A program made the position numbers and the translations under genes. A stretch of 64,000 nucleotides of DNA, taken from positions 2,559,776 through 2,623,775 of the forward strand of contig NZ_CP025746.1 of NCBI RefSeq assembly GCF_004015185.1. Direction: 5' to 3'. This DNA comes from Clostridium manihotivorum. GTDB lineage: Bacteria > Bacillota > Clostridia > Clostridiales > Clostridiaceae. The notes under the pieces were generated by a model. It saw only the letters and a list, made by a program, of their open reading frames with translations, was not told where the DNA came from and did not search any database. Below are positions 1 to 8,025 of the stretch, in pieces. The first letter of the stretch is position 1, and every line of letters begins with the position of its first letter.

Positions 1-693
1 CCAGTTATAGGTGTAACTCTAGCTTTAGAAGAAGAACGTGCAAATGGTGCGCCAATAGATGACGTAACTATTCAAGGTGTTAAAATAGGTATGATGGGAC
101 CTTTAGCAGGTATTGGAGATCCAGTTTTCTGGTTCACAGTTAGACCAATATTAGGAGCATTAGCTGCTTCACTTGCTATGAGTGGTAACATACTTGGACC
201 AATAATATTCTTCTTTGCATGGAATATTATCCGTATGGCATTTATGTGGTATACACAAGAGTTTGGATTCAAAGCTGGATCACGTATCAGTGAAGATTTA
301 TCAGGTAGCTTATTACAAGATATTACAAAGGGAGCATCTATCCTTGGTATGTTCATACTAGGATCATTAGTTAACAGATGGGTATCTGTTAAGTTTGCAC
401 CAGTAGTATCATCTGTTAAGTTAAGTGATGGTGCTTTCATAGATTGGAGCAAACTTCCTGCTGGAGCAGAAGGAATTAAGCAAGCTCTATTACAACAAGG
501 ATCAGGTATGTCATTAACTGATACTAAAGTTACAACATTACAAAATAACTTAGATTCATTAATCCCAGGTCTTGCTGGATTAGTAATTACACTTATTTGT
601 ATGTGGTTACTTAAGAAGAAAGTATCTCCAATCATAATAATCCTTGGATTATTCGCAATTGGTATAGTTTTCCACTTAATCGGTTTAATGTAA
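1..693 (+). CDS. manZ: PTS mannose-family IID component, C-terminal part
   Basis: The frame is open from the first base and ends at TAA 691-693, so 230 residues of a protein starting upstream are visible. The fragment has the GxxxGPLAGIGDPVFW-type motif typical of the IID subunit of mannose/fructose/sorbose PTS permeases, then several hydrophobic segments and a C-terminal membrane helix ending in HLIGLM. IID forms the sugar channel in the membrane together with IIC and receives sugar phosphorylated by IIAB. The other man genes would lie to the left of the window. A strong hairpin terminator follows, so this is the last gene of its operon. Subfamily substrate (mannose, glucose or another hexose) cannot be told from this part. 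Confidence 0.93.
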   Translation, partial: PVIGVTLALEEERANGAPIDDVTIQGVKIGMMGPLAGIGDPVFWFTVRPILGALAASLAMSGNILGPIIFFFAWNIIRMAFMWYTQEFGFKAGSRISEDLSGSLLQDITKGASILGMFILGSLVNRWVSVKFAPVVSSVKLSDGAFIDWSKLPAGAEGIKQALLQQGSGMSLTDTKVTTLQNNLDSLIPGLAGLVITLICMWLLKKKVSPIIIILGLFAIGIVFHLIGLM

Positions 694-705
694 TATTTAT
701 TTCTT

Positions 706-735
706 AGCCTAGGCTTTTTAGCCTGGGCTTTTATT
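706..735 (+). terminator. Rho-independent terminator of the man operon
   Basis: A 9-bp stem (AGCCTAGGC at 706-714 pairing with GCCTGGGCT at 721-729, one G-U pair) is followed by a T-rich tract, 13 nt after the manZ stop. Confidence 0.85.
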
Positions 736-984
736 AAAATATAAGGCTTATTTAAAGTACTTAAACTATAAGTCTTGCTAACAATAGACTTTGTAAGGCT
801 TTCTATAGGAGTATAAATTATACTTTGAGCCTTGAATCTTATAAAAAAATAGAACTTATACATTAACTAAATAAACTGGCAAAATATCTGTGATTTTTAA
901 CGAACTTTTGAATACTTGATAGAAAAATATAAACAATATATAATAACAGTAAATGTGCGTATAAGTAGAAAAGAGGTAGATCTA

Positions 985-1359
985 ATGGTTCAATCCCTAA
1001 ATACAAAGGTGGATTTGGTAATTGATGGAACATCCTTTACGGGCTTTTCAGATTATGGTAAGATCATGATCGGAGACAAAGGTTTTGAGTTTTACAATTC
1101 TCGTGATACTCACAAATTTATTCAAATTCCGTGGGAAGAAGTTGACTACGTAATTGCTTCAATTATGTTCAAAGGAAAGTGGATTCCAAGATATGCAATC
1201 CGTACGAAGAAAAATGGTACATATACCTTTGCTTCTAAAGATGCAAAAAAAGTACTTCGTGCCATTAGAAATTATGTTGACCCAAGTCATATGGTTTCTT
1301 CACTAAGCTTTTTTGATGTTATAAAGAGAGCAGTTAAAGCAACTTTTAAAAAGGCTTAA
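985..1359 (+). CDS. manO: DUF956 family protein (ManO-like)
   Basis: A 124-residue protein matching the small DUF956 family that accompanies mannose-type PTS operons in Firmicutes. The start is placed at ATG 985 because AGAGGT lies 7-12 nt upstream; a longer frame opens at 916 but its first 23 codons lack a ribosome-binding site and lie outside the family's normal length. The protein is soluble, with an N-terminal beta-rich part (VDLVIDGTSFTGFSDYGKIM) and a basic C-terminus (RAVKATFKKA). It lies 292 bp after manZ beyond a terminator, so it probably has its own promoter. In lactic acid bacteria the homologue is linked to the man operon; its biochemical role is unclear. The REP-like element begins 4 nt after the stop. 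Confidence 0.85.
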   Translation: MVQSLNTKVDLVIDGTSFTGFSDYGKIMIGDKGFEFYNSRDTHKFIQIPWEEVDYVIASIMFKGKWIPRYAIRTKKNGTYTFASKDAKKVLRAIRNYVDPSHMVSSLSFFDVIKRAVKATFKKA

Positions 1360-1363
1360 TCAA

Positions 1364-1394
1364 CTGGGACAGGGGGACGGAGCTTATGTCCCAG
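1364..1394 (+). repeat. REP-like G-rich palindrome, copy 1
   Basis: CTGGGAC at the left and GTCCCAG at the right close a hairpin around AGGGGGACGGAGCTTAT. It begins 4 nt after the manO stop. It belongs to the family also seen near 2.2, 12.3, 18.0, 19.6, 21.6, 23.7, 25.4, 29.8, 34.6, 54.5 and 60.5 kb. Confidence 0.85.
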
Positions 1395-1450
1395 CTAGAG
1401 ATTAACGGAGGCAGAGATACGGCATTTTTGTCCTAATAAATTTTCTCTAT

Positions 1451-1498
1451 AAAAAGCAGGCTAAACCTAGCAATATACTAGGCTTAGCCTGCTTTTTA
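1451..1498. terminator. Bidirectional terminator
   Basis: A 20-bp stem with one mismatch (AAAAAGCAGGCTAAACCTAG against CTAGGCTTAGCCTGCTTTTT) has A-runs on one side and T-runs on the other, so it can end transcripts from both manO (plus) and the VanZ-like gene (minus). Confidence 0.85.
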
Positions 1499-1609
1499 TA
1501 TTTATAATTTCTAAAGATAGAGAAATCATAATTAGATTGTCTCAATATGAAAATTATAATAGACTTTAGTAAATTAATCATTACTCTAAACACAGTAGAT
1601 CTTACAAAA

Positions 1610-2161
1610 CTAATTATTATGAATAGAAGATTTTTGAGGTTTAAACTGAGACTTTAATTTTAATGATAAAACATATAATGCATAACCCAATAATGAACCT
1701 AAGGTATTCATAAGAATATCATCAATTTGTGCATATCTGCCTGAGAATATCTGAAGAAACTCAATGCTTCCAGAGAAGAGTACTGCAATTATAAGATTAA
1801 ATAACCACTTGCTCTGCATCTTTTTAAATACTATTGGCGTAAAGAAACCAAAAGGAGCGAAGAGCAGTAGATTTAAAACCATGGCTGCTGACAATCCGTC
1901 CTCAAATGGCTTAATACTGTAATGAATATGACCATTTAATACTTCTGTAACTCTAAAATCCATTCCAATGATTCCAGTAATCCTAAGTATTGCATAGACA
2001 TTAAGTATCCATGCAAACTCGCAAAACATAGTAATAGGTTTAAACTCAAGCTTTCTTTTTATAATCCATTTCAAACAAGTTATAAACATAAAAATAATAA
2101 AAGCTATAGGTACACTTTTTATAAAAAAACTAAATCCCTCTTTAACGTAGTTTAATAACAT
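1610..2161 (-). CDS. VanZ-like family membrane protein
   Basis: A 183-residue protein with about five hydrophobic segments. The VanZ-like core is clear: NLLLFAPFGFFTP in the middle and SGSIEFLQIFSGRYAQIDDIL followed by NTLGSLLGY near the C-terminus. VanZ was described as a teicoplanin-resistance accessory protein; most homologues are of unknown function. An AGAGAGG ribosome-binding site precedes the ATG. The gene is monocistronic, facing manO, with the shared terminator at 1451-1498 downstream. REP-like elements lie 30-100 bp upstream, the only place in the window where this repeat sits at the 5' side of its neighbour. Confidence 0.88.
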   Translation of the reverse strand: MLLNYVKEGFSFFIKSVPIAFIIFMFITCLKWIIKRKLEFKPITMFCEFAWILNVYAILRITGIIGMDFRVTEVLNGHIHYSIKPFEDGLSAAMVLNLLLFAPFGFFTPIVFKKMQSKWLFNLIIAVLFSGSIEFLQIFSGRYAQIDDILMNTLGSLLGYALYVLSLKLKSQFKPQKSSIHNN

Positions 2162-2190
2162 ATTTGAACCTCTCTTTTTCTGTAAAAATA

Positions 2191-2261
2191 GGGGACAAGG
2201 GACGGATCTCTAGTCTAAAATCCAAGTTAACTGGGACAGGGGGACGGAGCTTTTGTCCCAA
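2191..2261 (+). repeat. REP-like palindrome, copy 2 (partial plus complete)
   Basis: A degenerate half (GGGGACAAGGGACGG, 2191-2205) is followed by a complete unit from CTGGGACAGG to TTTTGTCCCA at 2231-2260. Orientation matches all other copies although the adjacent gene is on the minus strand. Confidence 0.8.
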
Positions 2262-2726
2262 ATCCAAATTAACGGAGATAGGAGAACTAAATTTTAGGAA
2301 ACAGAATACTTAATTTAAGTAGAAAGAATCACTACAGGTAAATCTTATTTCTATATGTGGCCACTGCACTATGTGTCACACTGACTTATACAATGTGATA
2401 GACAAATATACTTTAGGTAACTTAAGTAAGGTGATTATATTTGGCAAAAGGCCATTAATAAAGTTAATAACAAATAAATTCTTTTAGCTCTAGTTTGATA
2501 GAAGTAATTTGCCTTACACTAAAATAATCATATAATTGCAATATTATTGCAAAGCATGGTCTATAAATAATAAAAAGAAGCCTCCCGACTGAGAGACCTT
2601 TTTTGAAATCTTTTTTAATAAAATCTATAAAAGCTCATTACTAATTCTTATTAAGTCAATTGTACTTCGCAATTAATAAGCATTTGGATTTTAGCATATG
2701 GGGTTAATAACAAAAGCTGAAGTTTA
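2262..2726. other. Intergenic, no confident gene
   Basis: No frame with a ribosome-binding site was found. A plus-strand frame of about 55 codons (2323-2487) lacks a start but contains a Cys/His-rich stretch (CGHCTMCHTD), perhaps the decayed end of a metal- or iron-sulfur-binding protein. The rest is AT-rich and featureless apart from the tail of the DJ-1 gene's transcript. Confidence 0.3.
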
Positions 2727-3293
2727 TTATTCTTTATAAGATTTAGATAACATACTTTTCTCTGAATCATCCTCAAAGGCTTCAAAATAATCTAATATTT
2801 CCACTCCAAAATCTATAAAGGATCTGCCTTTAGCAGTAATGATATTTTCATGTCTTACTACTGCTTGTTCTAAATAGTTTTGACGAGGGAACTGGTCCTG
2901 GAGTCCATTTTCTTTATAATAGTCTTCTACTAAAGTTGTTGTATATAAATGATTGTCTAATACACCTGCTTTAGCTAGAAACTCTGGAGCAGCACATATT
3001 GCACAAATCAGTTTTTTCTCTTTATCTAGCTTTTGTATTAGCTCAATTAATTCAGGAGTACATGTCCTCTCAAAGCCGCCAGGTATAATTAATCCATCTA
3101 TGTCATCAAGAGATATGGCTTCTTTAACTGTGATTTCAGGAATGTATTGAAGATTTGAAGAAGCTCTAACTGACGATTTTTCATAACCGATGCTAATTAA
3201 TTTCTTATCTGGAATCCACCCTAACATGTGACAGGCCAAAGTAATCTCGAAGTCTGCCATACTTTCATAAACAAAACATAGTATTTTACTCAT
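2727..3293 (-). CDS. DJ-1/PfpI family protein
   Basis: A 188-residue protein with the DJ-1/PfpI fold signature: the loop DGLIIPGGF near residue 66, then the nucleophile elbow AICAAPEFLAKAG with Cys100, and an acidic partner in the N-terminal MADFE (Glu16). Family members include glyoxalase-type deglycases, chaperones and proteases; which activity applies here is unknown. The ATG follows AAAGAGGAG at normal spacing. A second family member lies at 45399-45977 with low overall similarity. A short reading frame with a strong ribosome-binding site and its own promoter lies 75 bp upstream on the same strand. Confidence 0.87.
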   Translation of the reverse strand: MSKILCFVYESMADFEITLACHMLGWIPDKKLISIGYEKSSVRASSNLQYIPEITVKEAISLDDIDGLIIPGGFERTCTPELIELIQKLDKEKKLICAICAAPEFLAKAGVLDNHLYTTTLVEDYYKENGLQDQFPRQNYLEQAVVRHENIITAKGRSFIDFGVEILDYFEAFEDDSEKSMLSKSYKE

Positions 3294-3367
3294 TTTAATC
3301 TCCTCTTTAGGTGATTAGAATTACAGTATAGTACTTTATTCACAGGGTTAAAGCGAAACAAATAAAT

Positions 3368-3415
3368 CTATAAAGCAATCACCTCATAATTTGTTTTTAT
3401 GTTATTCATTACCAT
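3368..3415 (-). CDS. Possible 15-residue leader peptide
   Basis: A 15-codon frame, MVMNNIKTNYEVIAL, starts 7 nt after a near-perfect AAAGGAGG and ends 75 bp before the DJ-1 gene. A TATAAT box lies about 40 nt upstream. The strong ribosome-binding site is the only reason to suspect translation; there is no homology evidence. It could be a leader peptide for the DJ-1 transcript or the remnant of a longer gene. Confidence 0.35.
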   Translation of the reverse strand: MVMNNIKTNYEVIAL

Positions 3416-3452
3416 AATACCGCCTCCTTTTGTAATATTTAACCTTGTTGAC

Positions 3453-3461
3453 ATTATATCA
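3453..3461 (-). promoter_or_regulatory. Extended -10 promoter for the leader/DJ-1 unit
   Basis: On the minus strand TGATATAAT gives an extended -10 (TGN plus TATAAT). No good -35 is visible. It points towards the 15-codon frame and the DJ-1 gene. Confidence 0.5.
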
Positions 3462-3600
3462 CAAAAGGATACGGATATTCAGTTTTAATTTTATCGTCCC
3501 TCATAAAATCATAGTAACATTGAAAATATATTTCCACTGAAGTTATGCAATAAAAGAATATTAAGAATAAAAGTAGTTAATATACTAGATAAATGTTTAA

Positions 3601-3629
3601 TTGTAATGTTATGGTAGATAAGTTATAAT
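3601..3629 (+). promoter_or_regulatory. SigmaA-type promoter, repeated element
   Basis: TTGTAA (3601-3606), a 17-nt spacer and TATAAT (3624-3629). The surrounding roughly 45 bp recurs almost unchanged at 7813-7858, with the same spacing. Here it lies 65 bp upstream of the acetyltransferase start. Confidence 0.6.
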
Positions 3630-3693
3630 TATAAAAAAATTTATATTGATTAAAGTGATAACTGAAGATTATAAATATAAGGCGGTGCAAAAC

Positions 3694-4152
3694 ATGAATA
3701 TAAGAAAATTGCGTAAAGAGGATATCGACCTCCTCATAAAGATTCGAATGGAATACCTGTTTGCAGAAAAAGGTGTGTATTCTTCGGAAGAGGTACAAGA
3801 TATTAGAACGAAGTTAAAGGAATATTTTACTCAACATCTTAACACTGGATTTATTGCTGTCATTGCTGAGGATGGAAATGAAGTATTGGCAGTTGCATTT
3901 ATGTCAATTGTGGAAAGACCTCCGATAATAGCATTCTCATCATACCTTGTCGGTACGGTATATAATGTTTTTACATACCCTCAACATAGAGGAAAAGGAA
4001 TTGCGACGAAAGTTATGACTGAACTTTTAGCAGAAGCTAAGCTATTAGGTGTTGCCGCAGTTGATTTAATGGCCACTGAAAAAGGAAAGCCATTATATAA
4101 AAATCTTGGATTTCAGGTATCAAATTATACATCAATGAATAAGTTACTCTAA
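3694..4152 (+). CDS. GNAT family N-acetyltransferase
   Basis: A 152-residue protein starting at ATG 3694 after AAGGCGGTG; the upstream in-frame extension from 3646 lacks a ribosome-binding site. The acetyl-CoA-binding motif is QHRGKGIA at residues 97-104, preceded by the beta4 strand VYNVFTYP and followed by the C-terminal PLYKNLGFQ that is typical of GNAT motif B. The acceptor substrate is unknown. The gene is monocistronic and sits behind the repeated promoter at 3601-3629. Confidence 0.85.
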   Translation: MNIRKLRKEDIDLLIKIRMEYLFAEKGVYSSEEVQDIRTKLKEYFTQHLNTGFIAVIAEDGNEVLAVAFMSIVERPPIIAFSSYLVGTVYNVFTYPQHRGKGIATKVMTELLAEAKLLGVAAVDLMATEKGKPLYKNLGFQVSNYTSMNKLL

Positions 4153-4478
4153 CTACAGCAAAATAGCATATTCAGCAGTTATATTAATCCAGAAGAATAG
4201 CAAATAATGAACTTTTTTATTTTTCTTAATGCCTTAGAAGAGCAGAGCTTCTAAATTAATATACCAATAAATAACCTATATATTTTGTAGAATAACTATT
4301 ATAAATGGTGCTTTGATAAATGATATTAATGAAAGTTAAATAATGAGAAACCTATAAGTGTTTAGTTATGGTTTTATCTAATATAAGCTATAACTGCTTA
4401 AAATTAAGGATTACTGAAAAAGTGTGAAGAAATAATTAGAGATAAAGTTTTATTGGTTAGTCTGGGGGGAGTAATAAG
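4153..4478. other. Intergenic with weak hairpin
   Basis: A short inverted repeat (TTAGAAG/CTTCTAA, 4234-4254) may be a weak terminator for the acetyltransferase. The stretch near 4332-4362 resembles one at 7783-7800 (GTTAAATAATGAGAAA), so a repeat fragment is likely. No gene is seen. Confidence 0.35.
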
Positions 4479-5102
4479 GTGGAAAATCTAAACAAGGGTG
4501 CAAGATATGATAAAATGGTTCAAGAAAAATCTGGGGATGAACTTGGTTTGTTTGATAAGTATGAGGAGACGTTCATAAAGATAAGAGATAAAATAACAGG
4601 ATATGATATAAAAAATGTAATTGATTTTGGATGTGGTACAGGTAATTTATGCGGTCTTTTAAGTGAAAAAATTAATGTTTTAGGAATAGATAAAAGCGTT
4701 GAAATGATTCAAGAAGGCAAAAGAAAATACCCGAAAATGAATTTTATTGAATGCAGTATTTTGGATGTATCAAGTATAAAAGAGAAAGCAGATATTGTTG
4801 TATCGTCTTATGTTTTACATGGATTAAATGAAGAGGAGAAACGGAAAGCACTCTCTAATATGCTATTACTTAATGACCAAAAAAGAGTTATATTAATAGA
4901 TTTTATGTTTGAAAATATGAAATCAAAAGAAGAATATAAAGAAAACTTATTAAGAAACAACAGGCCAGACTTGTGGAAGTTTATAGAAAGTAAGAATTTT
5001 TTTATAGTTGAAGAGTTAAGAAAATATGTAGAAGAAAATAATTTGAAAATTACTTTGGAACATGTTGTAAACTTCACCTGGATTGCGGAAATTTATAAAT
5101 GA
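4479..5102 (+). CDS. Class I SAM-dependent methyltransferase
   Basis: A 207-residue protein with GTG start after GGGGGGA. Motif I is VIDFGCGTGN (residues 47-56), followed by an acidic end of beta2 (VLGIDKS) and motif IV-like ADIVVSSYVLHGL. The layout resembles YrrT-type small-molecule methyltransferases, but the acceptor cannot be named. It is not closely related to the three paralogues at 42.8, 46.2 and 49.3 kb. Two copies of a terminator-bearing repeat (family E) follow. Confidence 0.85.
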   Translation: MENLNKGARYDKMVQEKSGDELGLFDKYEETFIKIRDKITGYDIKNVIDFGCGTGNLCGLLSEKINVLGIDKSVEMIQEGKRKYPKMNFIECSILDVSSIKEKADIVVSSYVLHGLNEEEKRKALSNMLLLNDQKRVILIDFMFENMKSKEEYKENLLRNNRPDLWKFIESKNFFIVEELRKYVEENNLKITLEHVVNFTWIAEIYK

Positions 5103-5114
5103 GAAATTAATATT

Positions 5115-5376
5115 TTACACAATACTTTCAGAAATACAGATACGCAAAAAAAGCTCACTAAAGAAAGCAGCTTCAGCGACTTTTTTACTGTCTAGGAAGG
5201 TATAAATATTATTATCTAATCTAGCAATATCAAGGGTTTAGAACAGCTATTTAGGTTAAACCTTAAAAAATAAAATTATGTCGCCTGCCAGAATTTCTTC
5301 ACATACATTTAGAAAAGGCAGACGCGCAAAAAAGCTCACTGAAGAAGGTCGCTTCAGCGATTTTTTATAAGAAATA
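5115..5376 (+). repeat. Repeat family E, two adjacent copies with terminator hairpins
   Basis: Copy one (5115-5189) keeps only the tail with the hairpin CTCACTAAAG..CTTCAGCGA and T-run. Copy two (5210-5376) also keeps a coding-like stretch reading SNIKGLEQLFRL and a GCCTGCCAGAA..GGCAGACGCGC segment before the hairpin TCACTGAAG/CTTCAGCGA and six T. The hairpins probably terminate transcription from the methyltransferase gene. Confidence 0.7.
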
Positions 5377-5400
5377 CTTTAATTTTGGGAGGAATTTGTT

Positions 5401-5790
5401 ATGAAAATAGGATTGCAGGCTTATATCCAAGGAACTGTTGAAGCTGTAGAGTTTTATCAAAAGGCCTTTGGAGGTACTTTAGGGTATAACGTTAGAAATG
5501 ATGATGGTACCTTTATGCATGCAGAAATAAATTTAGATGGACAACTCTTGATTGCCTTGAGTGAAGCATCTACTAGCGTTGGCCTTGAGAATATAAAAAG
5601 ATATTCTCCTACTGACTACCCAACAATGAATTTTTCTGTTTCTTTAGGAAGTGAAGACGCGGTAAAAAAAGCCTATGAGGTCTTGATAGAAGGGGGAAAT
5701 ATATTGCTTCCAATAGGACCATTGCCTTGGAATACTTGCTGTGCAAATGTAATTGATAAGTTCGGCATATTTTGGTACGTAAGTGTTTAG
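5401..5790 (+). CDS. VOC family protein, PhnB-like
   Basis: A 129-residue protein with ATG after GGGAGGAATTTG. It has the PhnB/glyoxalase-superfamily pattern: an N-terminal AVEFYQKAFGG, the central HAEINLDGQLLIAL, then the second half ending in PLPWNTCCANVIDKFGIFWYV. These proteins form paired beta-alpha-beta-beta-beta modules and often dimerise; PhnB-like members are of unknown function and some relatives give drug tolerance. Monocistronic between repeats and the AAA-like gene. Confidence 0.85.
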   Translation: MKIGLQAYIQGTVEAVEFYQKAFGGTLGYNVRNDDGTFMHAEINLDGQLLIALSEASTSVGLENIKRYSPTDYPTMNFSVSLGSEDAVKKAYEVLIEGGNILLPIGPLPWNTCCANVIDKFGIFWYVSV

Positions 5791-5900
5791 ATATAAGGAT
5801 AATAAGGATATAGTAAAGCGTATCTGCAAAGAAACCAAATTAAAATGAATGTTTAAAATAATGAGATTAAGCCAATGATATTAAAAGTATCTTTGGCTTA

Positions 5901-5909
5901 TGTTATAAT
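5901..5909 (+). promoter_or_regulatory. Extended -10 promoter of the AAA-like gene
   Basis: TGTTATAAT (TGN plus TATAAT) lies 36 nt upstream of the next start codon. Confidence 0.5.
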
Positions 5910-5944
5910 GTAATGAGAAATAAACTACAGAAGGAGATGATAAT

Positions 5945-7504
5945 ATGACCATGTATTTAAACACAGATAGGCCACTAAAAAATTATAAAGAGCTAATAAA
6001 TGAAAAGTATTTTGTAGATAAATCACTAATAATAAAATTATTGAATGAAAAAATATCTACTAAGAGTAAGTATGTATGCATTACAAGACCAAGAAGATTC
6101 GGAAAATCTAGTGTTGTAGATATGCTTGGTGCGTATTATTCTAAAGCTGTAGATTCAAAGAACTATTTTAATGAGCTTAAAATAAGTAAAGTAAATAGCT
6201 ATAAAGAGCATTTAAATAAATACAATGTGATAAACATAAGTTTTAATACGATACCAGATAAAAATGAAACTTATGATGAATATATTGGTATAATTCAGAA
6301 CGGAATAATAGATGATATAAAAACTATGTATCCAGATTTGGAAATAAAGGATTTTTATAATATTAGCCATATGTTAAGTCAAACAAATGATCGATTTATA
6401 TTTATTTTTGATGAATGGGACTATATTTTCACTAATAACTTATTTGAAGAAAATCAAAATGATTTCTTAGAATTTCTAAGAAACCTTCTAAAAGATCAAC
6501 CATATGTGGCACTTTGTTATATGACAGGAGTTTTACCGATTAAAAAGTATTCCAGTGGTTCTGCTCTTAATATGTTTGATGAATATACATTTTTGAGAGA
6601 TAGGATTTTTGGAGAATTTTTTGGTTTTACTGAAGATGAAGTGAAGAACTTATGTTTAATTAATAGTGAGTTGAGCTTTGAAGAACTTGAAAGCTGGTAC
6701 AATGGATATTTAACGGCATTGGGAATTAAAGTATATAATCCTAGATCAGTTGTTAAAGCACTACAAAATAATCATTGTGAAAGTTATTGGACCAATACAG
6801 GTGCTATGGATGAAGTAGCAGAATACTTGAAATATAACACTTTAGATATAAGAGATGATGTTATAGAAATGGTATCAGGACAAGAAATTGATATTATAAT
6901 TGATGAAGAGTTTAGAGCGGGACAAGGGGCACCAAGAAATAAGGAAGAAATATATTCAGCTATGATTGTTTTAGGTTTCTTATCCTATTATGATGGATAT
7001 CTAAAGATTCCTAATAAAGAATTAATGAAAGAGTTTGAGAAGGCTCTAAAAGATGAAGCTTTTGGATATGTGTCGAAGATAATAGAAAATTCTAAGAGAA
7101 TGTTGAAAGCAACAGTGAAGGGCGATACAAAAGTTATAGAAGAAATTCTTCATGATATTCATAACTCAGAAATTCCAGTTTTGCAGTATAATGATGAAAA
7201 TAGCTTATCCTGCGTTCTTACACTTGCATATCTTTCAGCTAGAGATACTTATAGAGTAGAACGGGAGGAAAAGAGTGGAAAAGGCTATGCAGATTTCACT
7301 TTTCATCCAAGAAGAAAGAATGATGTTTCTTTTATTGTTGAACTTAAAAAAGATGAGTTACCAGAAGTAGCAATAAAACAAATTATAGAAAAAGAATATG
7401 TAGAAAAATTCAAGAAAGAAAATGAAGGTAAAAAAGTATTAGCTGTAGCCATATGTTATGATTCAAAGAGCAAGGAACATGAATGCAAAATTAAAGAAAT
7501 TTAG
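5945..7504 (+). CDS. AAA-ATPase-like protein with PD-(D/E)XK nuclease-like C-terminus
   Basis: A 519-residue protein with ATG after AAGGAGATGATA. The N-terminal part carries a P-loop-like ITRPRRFGKSS (47-56) and a Walker-B-like FIFIFDEWD (151-159), matching the AAA-ATPase-like family (PF09820). The C-terminus has Asp450 in YADFTFHP and Glu466-x-Lys468 in FIVELKKDE, the arrangement of the associated PD-(D/E)XK nuclease-like domain (PF08011). The family is often present in many copies in Clostridia and Bacteroidetes; its function is not established. It stands alone between its own promoter and a terminator. Whether it cleaves nucleic acid is unproven. Confidence 0.9.
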   Translation: MTMYLNTDRPLKNYKELINEKYFVDKSLIIKLLNEKISTKSKYVCITRPRRFGKSSVVDMLGAYYSKAVDSKNYFNELKISKVNSYKEHLNKYNVINISFNTIPDKNETYDEYIGIIQNGIIDDIKTMYPDLEIKDFYNISHMLSQTNDRFIFIFDEWDYIFTNNLFEENQNDFLEFLRNLLKDQPYVALCYMTGVLPIKKYSSGSALNMFDEYTFLRDRIFGEFFGFTEDEVKNLCLINSELSFEELESWYNGYLTALGIKVYNPRSVVKALQNNHCESYWTNTGAMDEVAEYLKYNTLDIRDDVIEMVSGQEIDIIIDEEFRAGQGAPRNKEEIYSAMIVLGFLSYYDGYLKIPNKELMKEFEKALKDEAFGYVSKIIENSKRMLKATVKGDTKVIEEILHDIHNSEIPVLQYNDENSLSCVLTLAYLSARDTYRVEREEKSGKGYADFTFHPRRKNDVSFIVELKKDELPEVAIKQIIEKEYVEKFKKENEGKKVLAVAICYDSKSKEHECKIKEI

Positions 7505-7530
7505 TGGTAATGAGATATGAGTAGTTCGGT

Positions 7531-7563
7531 AAGATAGGCTTTATATGCCTATCTTATTTTTTT
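7531..7563 (+). terminator. Rho-independent terminator
   Basis: AAGATAGGC (7531-7539) pairs with GCCTATCTT (7547-7555), followed by a run of T. It ends the AAA-like gene 27 nt after its stop. Confidence 0.88.
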
Positions 7564-7589
7564 ACCGTCTAAGCCAGTTATACAAAAAA

Positions 7590-7700
7590 GACACTAGCTA
7601 AAATTAGTAATATCAAGGCTTTAGAACAGCTAGTTAGGTTGAACAGTAAGAAACCAATCTTTATTCGCCTGCCAGCTTCCTCACATGAATTGGAAAATTA
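7590..7700 (+). repeat. Repeat family E, decayed copy
   Basis: Contains the conserved coding-like stretch (reading ISNIKALEQLVRLNSKK) and the GCCTGCCAG..TCACATG segment but has lost the hairpin tail. Confidence 0.6.
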
Positions 7701-7814
7701 GTACATTTTATTATAAAGTGTTTTATTATCCAATATTTATGCATTCTGAAATCGGAGTTTACAGGTTATTACTCATATTAAAGGTTAAATAATGAGAAAA
7801 GTACAAGCTCATAA

Positions 7815-7843
7815 TTGTAATGTTATGGCAAATAAGTTATAAT
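7815..7843 (+). promoter_or_regulatory. Second copy of the repeated promoter
   Basis: TTGTAA (7815-7820), 17-nt spacer, TATAAT (7838-7843), inside a roughly 45-bp sequence nearly identical to 3599-3645. It may drive the phosphodiesterase gene at 8026 through the intervening MITE. Confidence 0.55.
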
Positions 7844-7864
7844 TATTGAAAAATTAAGTTGTAT

Positions 7865-7968
7865 TATAGGGAACCAACTTCAACTATTAATTTATACATG
7901 TCACAAAATCCCCAGAAGCCGGGATTTTATAACAAGTATAAATTAAGTTTTCGTATAGGTTTCCTATA
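7865..7968. mobile_element. MITE-like element, family A
   Basis: A 104-bp non-coding element with terminal inverted repeats TATAGGGAACC and GGTTTCCTATA (one mismatch) and internal inverted symmetry (AACTATTAATTTATAC / GTATAAATTAAGTTTT). At least eleven more copies are present in the window. Confidence 0.75.
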
Positions 7969-8025
7969 AATAAACTAGCTAACTTAATATTATTTCTAGT
8001 AAGCTGTTAAAAATAGGGGGAAAAT

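Noticed and set aside
72..863. Minus-strand frame of 263 codons over the manZ end
   Set aside because: It is antisense to a clear PTS IID gene, has no ribosome-binding site and no family resemblance.
2571..2620. Possible terminator with GCCTC..GAGACC
   Set aside because: Pairing is poor and broken, so it is not reported as a feature.
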